Below are positions 57,789 through 64,000 of a stretch of 64,000 nucleotides of DNA, in pieces. Each line of letters begins with the position of its first letter. The stretch's first letter is position 1. Origin of the DNA: a virus. The DNA is taken from IMG/VR virus record IMGVR_UViG_3300020810_000992, positions 21,300 to 85,299 of that record; one strand, 5' to 3'. Position numbers and translations under genes: made by a program. A model generated the notes under the pieces. The model did not search any database. It saw only the letters and a program-made list of their open reading frames with translations, and was not told the DNA's origin.

Positions 57789-58241
57789 ATGGATTTTGAT
57801 TACGAAGCAATGGCCAAAGGCAAAAAAGGTATTCAGGCATCAGTAAAAGCAAACACCATCAGACCTATTCATAATCGAGTGATTGTAAAGAATATGCACT
57901 TTGGTGATACTACTACTAACGGAGGTATCATTGTACTAAACGATGATGGTAAAGATCGAGGAATTAAGCCTCGTTGGGCACAAGTAGTTTCAAAAGGTCC
58001 TGAAAACGACGATCCTTATAATGAAGGAGATTGGATCTTAGTAGAACACGGTCGTTGGACTAGAAGTTTTGACGTTGATTTTGGCGACGGAGAACCTATC
58101 ACTATGAGAACAGTTGAAGCAGAGAGTATTCTTATGTGGGATACTGAACGACCTGAAGATATGTTGTTCGGTAGTAAAACAGGTGCAACTAGTACTACTA
58201 CTCATCGTCCAGAAGACTTTACAGGTATGCCTCCGGTATAA
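57789..58241 (+). CDS. GroES-like cochaperonin (gp31 role)
   Basis: 150 residues. The central domain (about 22-115) shows IRPIHNRVIVKNMHFGDTTTNGGIIVLNDD (the first strand and mobile loop of GroES), then AQVVSKGPENDD and GDWILVEHGRWT, in the same order as GroES. The mobile loop is longer than in GroES. T4 gp31 and marine phage relatives replace GroES to fold the major capsid protein, and this gene probably does likewise. It lies 8 bp after the previous gene. The end is an extended tail of about 20 residues. Confidence 0.82.
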   Translation: MDFDYEAMAKGKKGIQASVKANTIRPIHNRVIVKNMHFGDTTTNGGIIVLNDDGKDRGIKPRWAQVVSKGPENDDPYNEGDWILVEHGRWTRSFDVDFGDGEPITMRTVEAESILMWDTERPEDMLFGSKTGATSTTTHRPEDFTGMPPV

Positions 58242-58243
58242 AA

Positions 58244-58402
58244 ATGAATCTGTCTAATGTTTCAACAGAAGCACTAAAGGCTAAACTAAAAAAATTAGAC
58301 GCAGTATATCACATAACAGATGATGTCCAAATGCGTTATAAAATAATGCAGGCGGAAGACCAAATTAAACAACAACTTAGAGAAAGAGGCGAAATTGAAT
58401 AA
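58244..58402 (+). CDS. Small helical protein, 52 aa
   Basis: 52 residues from ATG 58244. Two charged amphipathic helices (STEALKAKLKKLDAVYHI; MQAEDQIKQQLRERGEIE). The end overlaps the MazG gene by 8 bp. No ribosome-binding site is strong, and the role is unknown. Confidence 0.45.
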   Translation: MNLSNVSTEALKAKLKKLDAVYHITDDVQMRYKIMQAEDQIKQQLRERGEIE

Positions 58403-58802
58403 CGTAGTAGATATAAACAAATACCGTGACTTTGTAAGCGAAGTTACGAGTGATGCAAGTAATGATCTAGAAGCAATGATTGTTAGATTGCGTGAATTAA
58501 ACAAAACAGTAAACATTAGTTTACTAATGACAGGAGCAATTGGTATTGCATCAGAAGGAGGCGAGTTTGCAGAAATTGTTAAAAAATGTGTATTCCAGGG
58601 TAAGCCTTTGGATGATGACACTAAGTTTCACATTAAGCGAGAACTTGGCGATATTGCTTGGTATTTTGCTAATGCTTGTAGGAGCATCGGTGAAGACCCT
58701 AGTGCAGTAATTGAAGAGAATGTTCGTAAACTAGAAGCACGTTATCCAGGTGGATCATTTGATGTCCACTATTCCGAAAACCGCAAAGACGGGGATCTAT
58801 AA
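58395..58802 (+). CDS. mazG: MazG-like nucleotide pyrophosphohydrolase
   Basis: 135 residues from a TTG start. MazG metal motif: EGGEFAEIVKKC and, after a helix, HIKRELGDIAWYFANACRSIG (E-x2-D). It is a single-domain MazG as found in cyanophages. The family hydrolyses (d)NTPs to NMP and may lower alarmone or recycle nucleotides. It sits in a nucleotide-metabolism group with the following nucleotidase and ThyA/DHFR downstream. Confidence 0.88.
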   Translation: MNNVVDINKYRDFVSEVTSDASNDLEAMIVRLRELNKTVNISLLMTGAIGIASEGGEFAEIVKKCVFQGKPLDDDTKFHIKRELGDIAWYFANACRSIGEDPSAVIEENVRKLEARYPGGSFDVHYSENRKDGDL

Positions 58803-58807
58803 ATTTA

Positions 58808-59392
58808 ATGGATTATGAAAAAGAACGAAAGATTCTCACGGATGTTGATGGTGTTCTTCTAGATTGGGAATCTGCATTTACAGCATGGATGGGAGAACGT
58901 GGTTACACCCCAGTAAATCCCGAAGTATATAAACAATCAGTACGATATAACATTGAACAAGAATTTGCAGATTCATTAGTACAAACATTTAACGAATCAG
59001 CATGGATGGGATATTTAAAACCTTTACGTGATAGTGTAAATGCACTAGATCAGTTTTCAGCTAGTCACTGGCACTTTGAATGTATTACAAGTCTTAGCAC
59101 AGATCACTGGGCAGGAGAACTGCGCCGCACAAATTTAAACCGTTGGTTTGGTAATACTGTTCGAAGAGTACAGTGTATTGCTACTGGTGCAGACAAAGAC
59201 GATATCCTAAAAGAATACGAACCGGGACATTGGTGGATTGAAGACAAGCCCGAAAATTGTGAAGCTGGCCTAAGAGCTGGGCATAAACCTATCTTAATTG
59301 ATCATCCATTTAATCAGGAATACAATAATCCCGATGTCATTCGAGTAAAAGATTGGCAAGAAATTTATAATATCATAACCAAAAGTTCTTGA
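58808..59392 (+). CDS. HAD-like 5'-nucleotidase (phage type)
   Basis: 194 residues. HAD motif I ILTDVDGVLLDW (Asp12, Asp14), motif II-like CITSLS, then a Lys region ATGADKDDIL and motif IV WWIEDKPENCEAGLRAG. It resembles 5'(3')-deoxyribonucleotidases and the HAD-like proteins of T4-like marine phages. It likely dephosphorylates nucleotides. A sigma70-type promoter overlaps its stop. Confidence 0.8.
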   Translation: MDYEKERKILTDVDGVLLDWESAFTAWMGERGYTPVNPEVYKQSVRYNIEQEFADSLVQTFNESAWMGYLKPLRDSVNALDQFSASHWHFECITSLSTDHWAGELRRTNLNRWFGNTVRRVQCIATGADKDDILKEYEPGHWWIEDKPENCEAGLRAGHKPILIDHPFNQEYNNPDVIRVKDWQEIYNIITKSS

Positions 59393-59417
59393 CATCTTCT
59401 CAGTAATTTGTTATAAT
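59389..59417 (+). promoter_or_regulatory. Consensus sigma70-type promoter
   Basis: TTGACA (59389-59394), 17 bp, TATAAT (59412-59417). Drives two small membrane genes, the exonuclease and the clamp loader. Confidence 0.85.
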
Positions 59418-59440
59418 TTATAAAAATTAGGAGTATGATA

Positions 59441-59605
59441 ATGAAGTTCCCCAAACCACAATCTAGCGGAATCGGTACAACTGGTGTAACTGGTGTTGCA
59501 CTGTTAGTATTGCACGTTACAGGATACTTAACAGGGTGGGCATGGCCTATCCTGTATATACTATTGATTATGTCCGCAATGGGACAGGAAAACAGAAAAG
59601 GGTAA
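59441..59605 (+). CDS. Small membrane protein, 54 aa
   Basis: 54 residues from ATG 59441 (7 bases after AGGAG at 59429-59433; an in-frame ATG at 59435 is too close). Two hydrophobic stretches (GVTGVALLVLHVTGYL; WAWPILYILLIMSAMG). First gene after a consensus promoter. Unknown function. Confidence 0.55.
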   Translation: MKFPKPQSSGIGTTGVTGVALLVLHVTGYLTGWAWPILYILLIMSAMGQENRKG

Positions 59606-59606
59606 T

Positions 59607-59732
59607 ATGGCAAAAAGAAACAAACTTGAAAGAAAACTAGATGAGTACAATCACACAATGGAACTAGTAAGAACTATTGTTCCGATCGCTGTCTTAGTTT
59701 TACAAGTTATTATATTAATGAAGTTGGTATAA
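59607..59732 (+). CDS. Small membrane protein, 41 aa
   Basis: 41 residues from ATG 59607, one base after the preceding stop. A basic helix (MAKRNKLERKLDEYN) followed by one transmembrane helix (about 20-40, VRTIVPIAVLVLQVIILMKLV). It ends exactly before the exonuclease start. Unknown function. Confidence 0.5.
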   Translation: MAKRNKLERKLDEYNHTMELVRTIVPIAVLVLQVIILMKLV

Positions 59733-60278
59733 ATGGCAACTCACGGCATGATTGATTTAGAAACACTGGGCGTAGAGCCAGACAGTGTCATAATGACCCT
59801 CGGAGCAATTAAGTTTGATCCGTTCACTGATGACGAACCTTACAGTCCATTGTATCTAAGATGTGACATTGAAGAACAATCAGAGTTACTATGTAGATCA
59901 ATCGACGATAACACTATTGCTTGGTGGAGTAAACAAAAACAAGAAATCCAAGATGAAGCATTTGGTGATCATGAAGGCCGTGTTAATATGGATCAACTTA
60001 CAAAAGCAATTAATAAATTTTGCGTAGGAGTAGATTACTTATGGTGTCAAGGCCCTTTGTTTGATTATGCTATTCTACAAAATTTATACAAGCAAGTAGG
60101 AAAACCTTGTCCTTGGAATTTTTGGCAGATACGTGATAGTCGTACACTATTTGCTATGATGCCTCAGGATCCGCGTAAAGCAATACAAGAAGAACTTCAT
60201 AACGCACTAGCAGATTGTTACTATCAGGCTAAATGTGTACAACAAACATACAAACATTTTGGAGTAAAGGCAAGATAA
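59733..60278 (+). CDS. dexA: 3'-5' exonuclease, DexA/DnaQ-like
   Basis: 181 residues. DEDD-type motifs: ExoI MIDLETLGV (Asp8, Glu10), a middle QGPLFDYAIL (Asp) and a late HNALADCYYQA (His, Asp). The layout fits the T4 DexA exonuclease family. It probably degrades DNA or RNA 3' ends during host DNA turnover or repair. Overlaps the clamp loader gene (TAATG). Confidence 0.82.
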   Translation: MATHGMIDLETLGVEPDSVIMTLGAIKFDPFTDDEPYSPLYLRCDIEEQSELLCRSIDDNTIAWWSKQKQEIQDEAFGDHEGRVNMDQLTKAINKFCVGVDYLWCQGPLFDYAILQNLYKQVGKPCPWNFWQIRDSRTLFAMMPQDPRKAIQEELHNALADCYYQAKCVQQTYKHFGVKAR

Positions 60279-61195
60279 TGAAAGAACTATGGGTAGAAAA
60301 GTATCGTCCTAAGACGGTAGACGGTTATGTATTTAGAGATGACCATCAAAAGTCACAAGTAAAGCAATGGATTAAAGACGGCACTATTCCTCATCTACTG
60401 TTTAGTGGCAATGCAGGTATTGGTAAAACAACCCTTGCTAAAATTTTATTGAATCAATTAGAAATTAATGATTTAGATGTGTTAGAAATCAACGCAAGTA
60501 GAACAAACAGTGTAGAGGATGTTCGTGATAAGATTGTGAACTTTGTACAAATGATTCCATTTGGTGACTTTAAGGTTGTACTGCTAGATGAGGCTGATTA
60601 CTTGAGTCCAAACGCACAGGCCGCACTACGTGGTGTTATGGAAGAATATCATACTACAGCACGTTTTATTTTAACATGTAACTATCCTAACAGAATTATT
60701 CCTGCACTGCATTCAAGATGCCAAGGCTTTCATATTGAACGCATTGATCAAACGGAATTTACAGCTAGAGTTGCAGAAATCCTTATTACAGAAGGCGTAA
60801 CTCCGGATTTGGATACCCTTGATACATATGTAAAAGCAACTTATCCTGACTTGCGTAAGTGCATCAACATGGTGCAAATGAATAGTGTAGACGGTGTATT
60901 AGTACAGCCTGAAAAAAGCGATGCGGGAGATGCTGACTATAAACTTGCATTGGTTGAATTATTTAAAGCAGGTAAAATTAGTGAAGCACGTAAACTTGTA
61001 TGTAGTCAAGTTCGTCCAGAAGAAATGGAAGATATATACAAATGGCTATATGATAATATTGAACTTTTTGGTGATGAAGAACGACAAGAAAGCGCAATTC
61101 TTATTATTAAACAAGGTTTGGTAGATCATACGCTTGTAAGCGATCCAGAAATTAATCTTGCGGCAACGATGATTAGGTTAGCGAGACTGAAGTGA
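60278..61195 (+). CDS. Sliding-clamp loader large subunit (T4 gp44-like)
   Basis: 305 residues from ATG 60278. AAA+ ATPase: LWVEKYRPKTVDGYV (typical RFC-type start), Walker A GNAGIGKT (44-51), Walker B LLDEAD (about 102-107), sensor 1 TCNYPN, SRC arginine finger 146-148. It loads the gp45-type clamp for the phage polymerase. The small subunit and clamp are outside the window. TAATG overlap with the exonuclease. Confidence 0.93.
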   Translation: MKELWVEKYRPKTVDGYVFRDDHQKSQVKQWIKDGTIPHLLFSGNAGIGKTTLAKILLNQLEINDLDVLEINASRTNSVEDVRDKIVNFVQMIPFGDFKVVLLDEADYLSPNAQAALRGVMEEYHTTARFILTCNYPNRIIPALHSRCQGFHIERIDQTEFTARVAEILITEGVTPDLDTLDTYVKATYPDLRKCINMVQMNSVDGVLVQPEKSDAGDADYKLALVELFKAGKISEARKLVCSQVRPEEMEDIYKWLYDNIELFGDEERQESAILIIKQGLVDHTLVSDPEINLAATMIRLARLK

Positions 61196-61219
61196 AAACT
61201 TTAATTTGCGGAGAGAAAA

Positions 61220-61408
61220 ATGTCTAGGACACTATTAGACGGTACAGAAGTTAATGAACTGTCGGAGCCATTACAGTTAGTAGTATACACCAAGTGTCCT
61301 GAGAAATATAAACTAATAGATATGGAAACAGGTGAGGAGTATATAGGCACTCGCCCTTCTCAACATGAGTTCCATTGGAGGAAAATAAATGACGTATCTA
61401 GTAAATGA
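61220..61408 (+). CDS. Hypothetical protein, 62 aa
   Basis: 62 residues with GGAGAG upstream. Acidic, mixed strands ([26 protein letters not shown]), resembling small beta proteins of T4-like phages. It ends 20 bp inside the ferredoxin gene. The function is unknown. Confidence 0.55.
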   Translation: MSRTLLDGTEVNELSEPLQLVVYTKCPEKYKLIDMETGEEYIGTRPSQHEFHWRKINDVSSK

Positions 61409-61727
61409 TAATTGTATCAAATGTAAGCATACTGATTGTGTAGAAGTATGTCCAGTAGACTGTTTTTACGAAGGTGAAAACATGTTAGTTATTAATCCCG
61501 ACGAATGTATTGACTGTGGTGTTTGTGAACCAGAATGTCCGGTAGATGCTATTATTACAGATTTTAATGATGTTGATAACAAATGGTACGACATTAATTT
61601 TAAATACTCAAATACATGGCCTAACATATCTCAAAAGAAGGACGCACCTGCCGATGCTGAAGAGTGGAATGGTGTAGAAAATAAATTTGAAAACCATTTT
61701 AGCGAAGCACCTGGAGAAGGAGATTAA
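61389..61727 (+). CDS. fdxA: FdxA-type 7Fe ferredoxin
   Basis: 112 residues with GGAGG upstream. The N-terminal half is the FdxA pattern: [23 protein letters not shown] and [19 protein letters not shown], with Cys9, 17, 50 expected for the [3Fe-4S] cluster and Cys21, 40, 43, 46 for the [4Fe-4S] cluster. The C-terminal tail with [20 protein letters not shown] is also typical of proteobacterial FdxA. It could donate electrons to the phage heme oxygenase and bilin reductase, which lie about 53 kb away in the window. The gene type suggests a proteobacterial, not cyanobacterial, source. Confidence 0.92.
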   Translation: MTYLVNDNCIKCKHTDCVEVCPVDCFYEGENMLVINPDECIDCGVCEPECPVDAIITDFNDVDNKWYDINFKYSNTWPNISQKKDAPADAEEWNGVENKFENHFSEAPGEGD

Positions 61728-62048
61728 ATGAAATTAAAATGTAAACATATTTTATTGAGTTACGATAAGGCTGAAAATAGCTCACATGAAAGACCATTAG
61801 GTGTAGCTATGAAAGATGCTGAACAATTAATTATTGAACTAAACAAGGGTACTATTTCATTTGCAGATGCCGCAGGAAAGCATAGTGCATGTGCAAGTGG
61901 GCCAAGACACGGCGGCGACCTTGGATGGTTTGAAGAAGAAAAAATGCATCCAGACTTTAGCAATGCTGTAAAGGTACTTGGTATCGATACTATTGGGCCA
62001 CCTATTCTTACACCGTGGGGTGTACATATTGTATTAAGGACAGGTTAA
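61728..62048 (+). CDS. Parvulin-type peptidyl-prolyl isomerase
   Basis: 106 residues. Parvulin features: KCKHILLSY (first His), SFADAAGKHSACASGPRHGGDLGWF (the catalytic region) and the ending TPWGVHIVLRTG. It is a single domain without a signal peptide, so it is cytoplasmic. It may speed folding of the large virion proteins. Directly abuts the ferredoxin gene and overlaps the next gene by one base. Confidence 0.88.
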   Translation: MKLKCKHILLSYDKAENSSHERPLGVAMKDAEQLIIELNKGTISFADAAGKHSACASGPRHGGDLGWFEEEKMHPDFSNAVKVLGIDTIGPPILTPWGVHIVLRTG

Positions 62049-62581
62049 TGGTAGAATATGAGTATTACGATTGGAATAGTTTAATTACTGAAACTGACCG
62101 ACAATCAATGTGTCGAGATGTTTCAGCAGGTATTGATGCTGGAAACTTCTGGACAAATAGTCCGAAGTATCAAACTAACTGGAATGTATTTCAGCAGTTT
62201 ACAGATTTGAAGATGAGTTTTATTTGGTCATGTTTTAAATATTTAGGACGTGAAGTACAGATCAAACAAATACAAAGTTGGAGCTTTCGTACAAGTTTAG
62301 AAATTGCAGAAGACAGAAACAAGCTATGGCATCATCACAATCATAATACTGAAACTACTACAGTAAGTGGTGTTTATTATATGCATTTACCTGATGATGT
62401 AGCAGACTTAAACACAGCAGGAACAGAATTAGCACCGAACGGTGTTGACGGCGAAGGTAAATTCTTTACACCTTGGAAGACTGGACAGTGGATGATCTAT
62501 CCTGGAAAAATTTGGCACCGTCCAGGAATTTTACAATCACACAATGATCGTTTTATTGTAGCGGCAGATATGGAGTTTTGA
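62048..62581 (+). CDS. 2OG-Fe(II) oxygenase-like protein (third)
   Basis: 177 residues from ATG 62048 in a TAATG overlap. Metal region KLWHHHNHNTETTTVSGVYYM and distal IYPGKIWHRPGIL followed by RFIVAADMEF, the same layout as genes at 4626 and 27313 but diverged. Substrate unknown. Followed by the dihydrofolate reductase gene after 1 bp. Confidence 0.7.
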   Translation: MVEYEYYDWNSLITETDRQSMCRDVSAGIDAGNFWTNSPKYQTNWNVFQQFTDLKMSFIWSCFKYLGREVQIKQIQSWSFRTSLEIAEDRNKLWHHHNHNTETTTVSGVYYMHLPDDVADLNTAGTELAPNGVDGEGKFFTPWKTGQWMIYPGKIWHRPGILQSHNDRFIVAADMEF

Positions 62582-62582
62582 T

Positions 62583-63071
62583 TTGATTAAAGCAATTTTA
62601 GCATGTGATGACAATGGCGGCGTAAGTAAAGACGGTACATTACCGTGGCCGCATAATACTACAGACTTGCAATGGTTTAAGAACAATACAGCAGGACATG
62701 TTGTTGTTATGGGATCCACTACTTGGGCAGATCCCCACATGCCAAGGCCTTTACCTAAACGTATTAATGTGTTAGTAACTTCGCAAGTATCCAAATATAC
62801 TAACGACGGAATGGATGGCATTATTCAAGGTGACTTGAACATGCATTTAAGAGTGTTAGAAAAAACATACCCAGGATTAATAATTTGGGTGATTGGCGGG
62901 CCTAATATTATTGAGCAGTGTTTAGATAGTATTGAAGAATTTTATTTAAGTCGTATCCCAGGCAATTATGATTGCGATACGCATTTGCCTTTAGAGCAAA
63001 TTGAAGAGATGTTCTTTTTGACACACGAAGAAGAACATCCTGAAGTTATATTTCAAATTTGGAAGAAGTGA
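62583..63071 (+). CDS. folA: Dihydrofolate reductase
   Basis: 162 residues from a TTG start. IKAILACDDNGGVSKDGTLPWPHNTTDLQWF matches the DHFR start with the W-P and substrate-site Asp, HVVVMGSTTWADP is the NADPH-binding motif, and IIWVIGGPNIIEQC the Gly-Gly motif. The family reduces dihydrofolate for thymidylate synthesis. It is coupled to thyA by TGATG, a classic T4-like arrangement. Confidence 0.92.
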   Translation: MIKAILACDDNGGVSKDGTLPWPHNTTDLQWFKNNTAGHVVVMGSTTWADPHMPRPLPKRINVLVTSQVSKYTNDGMDGIIQGDLNMHLRVLEKTYPGLIIWVIGGPNIIEQCLDSIEEFYLSRIPGNYDCDTHLPLEQIEEMFFLTHEEEHPEVIFQIWKK

Positions 63072-63931
63072 TGAAACAGTATCTTGATGCCCTACAATAT
63101 ATTTTAGACAATGGTGAAGATGTTAGTGACCGTACAGGTGTAGGTACACGCACAGTATTTGGTTATCAAATGCGTTTTGATTTACGTAAAGAGTTTCCTG
63201 CTGTTACTACTAAGAAACTTGCATGGCGAGCTGTTGTAGGAGAATTATTATGGTTCTTAGAAGGTTCAACAGATGAGCGTAGACTTGCTGAAATTACATT
63301 TGAAGCAGACAGAACAGAAATTTGGGAAAAGAAAACCATCTGGACTGCTAACGCTGATGCACAGGGTGTAGCACTAGGCTATCGTAATGATGATTTATAT
63401 AAAGAACTAGGACCTGTATACGGAAGTCAATGGCGTGATTTTAACGGCGAAGGATTTGATCAAATACACAATATTATTCGCCAACTTACTACAGACCCAG
63501 ATAGTCGTCGTATTATTCTAAGTGCGTGGAATCCTAATCAACTAGAAGATATGGCACTTCCGCCTTGCCATACACTTAGTCAGTTTAAAGTTATTAACGG
63601 CAAACTTAGTTGCCAAATGTATCAGCGTAGTGCAGATATGTTCTTAGGCGTTCCTTTTAACATTGCTAGTTACAGTTTACTTACGCACATGTTGGCACAA
63701 ATCTGCGGGTTAGAAGTGGGCGAGTTTGTATGGACTGGTGGTGATTGCCATATCTATCAAAACCACTTTGAACAAGTTAAACAACAACTTGAGCGTACTC
63801 CTATGCAAGGTCCTACACTAGAAATGCCCAAGTTTGAAAATATTGCAGAACTATTAGAAACTGTTCCTAGTGATTATAAACTTATTGGTTATAATCCAAT
63901 GGATAGTATTAAGGCACCGATGGCAGTATGA
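63071..63931 (+). CDS. thyA: Thymidylate synthase (ThyA)
   Basis: 286 residues from ATG 63071. Catalytic Cys166 in LPPCHTLSQF, nucleotide-binding RSADMFLGVPFNIASYSLLTHML and HIYQNH, plus the phosphate Arg in RRIILSAWNPNQL. ThyA methylates dUMP to dTMP using methylene-tetrahydrofolate and produces dihydrofolate, recycled by the adjacent DHFR. The last gene overlaps by ATGA. Confidence 0.95.
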   Translation: MKQYLDALQYILDNGEDVSDRTGVGTRTVFGYQMRFDLRKEFPAVTTKKLAWRAVVGELLWFLEGSTDERRLAEITFEADRTEIWEKKTIWTANADAQGVALGYRNDDLYKELGPVYGSQWRDFNGEGFDQIHNIIRQLTTDPDSRRIILSAWNPNQLEDMALPPCHTLSQFKVINGKLSCQMYQRSADMFLGVPFNIASYSLLTHMLAQICGLEVGEFVWTGGDCHIYQNHFEQVKQQLERTPMQGPTLEMPKFENIAELLETVPSDYKLIGYNPMDSIKAPMAV

Positions 63932-64000
63932 AACAAAAATTTATTGAAGCATACATGGACGTTGCAGAACGTTTTGCACAATTAAGTTCAGCAGTGCGTT
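63928..64000 (+). CDS. Probable deoxycytidylate deaminase (partial, 5' end)
   Basis: 24 codons from ATG 63928 to the window edge: KQKFIEAYMDVAERFAQLSS, a typical start of T4-like phage dCMP deaminases (MDVAERFAQLSSA...). The zinc motif lies beyond the window. It follows thyA with an ATGA overlap, which fits conversion of dCMP to dUMP for ThyA. The assignment rests on a short fragment. Confidence 0.6.
   Translation, partial: MKQKFIEAYMDVAERFAQLSSAVR

Overview
The window looks like part of the genome of a marine T4-like myovirus. It is AT-rich and tightly packed, and almost every gene reads rightward, with frequent TAATG and ATGA overlaps. Two promoter types alternate: near-perfect sigma70-type promoters (TTGACA, 17 bp, TATAAT) and T4-late-like (N)ATAAATA boxes. 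Recognisable T4-superfamily genes include a gp44-type clamp loader, a DexA-like exonuclease, ThyA/DHFR, Hsp20, MazG, a GroES-like cochaperonin and large fibre/baseplate genes. The gene mix resembles cyanomyophages, but there are no photosystem genes. An FdxA-type ferredoxin, a PcyX-type bilin reductase and a CsgF/CsgG curli cluster point instead to a myophage of marine Alphaproteobacteria, most likely SAR11 (a pelagimyophage). The host assignment is inference.

Layout. 0-9.3 kb: endolysin, three lipoproteins, a membrane coiled-coil protein, ribosomal protein bS21, a 2OG-Fe(II) oxygenase, GMP reductase, Hsp20, ClpS, heme oxygenase and a ferredoxin-dependent bilin reductase. 9.4-18 kb: an envelope-remodelling island with CsgF, CsgG, two curlin-like fibre subunits, a FecR-domain protein, small secreted or membrane proteins, an outer-membrane beta-barrel protein flanked by a 17-bp inverted repeat, and a CHASE2-type class III adenylate cyclase. 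18-20 kb: the main leftward operon, encoding an aerolysin/ETX-MTX2-like protein, three small membrane proteins, an unknown protein and a 38-residue Cys-rich peptide.

20-33 kb: peroxiredoxin, SprT-like protease, FkbM methyltransferase, ParB-like and HNH-like proteins, ClpP, a second 2OG oxygenase, five tRNAs around a candidate structured RNA with terminator, a deaminase and an ATP-dependent DNA ligase. 33-40 kb: two small fibre-like proteins, glycan genes, QueD, phosphomannomutase, UV-damage endonuclease and an A-type Fe-S carrier. 40-56.6 kb: virion structural genes (one of 2394 aa) with a shared N-terminal anchor motif, plus a subtilase with a very large insertion. 56.6-64 kb: a DnaE-like fragment, GroES-like protein, MazG, nucleotidase, exonuclease, clamp loader, FdxA ferredoxin, parvulin, a third 2OG oxygenase, DHFR, ThyA and the start of a probable dCMP deaminase.

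How it works together (inference): the nucleotide and replication genes feed phage DNA synthesis. ClpS/ClpP/Hsp20/GroES/parvulin tune proteostasis. Heme oxygenase, bilin reductase and ferredoxin could form a bilin route. The curli, barrel and cyclase genes and the leftward pore-like cassette appear aimed at the infected cell's surface or at lysis, and are the least understood part of the window.
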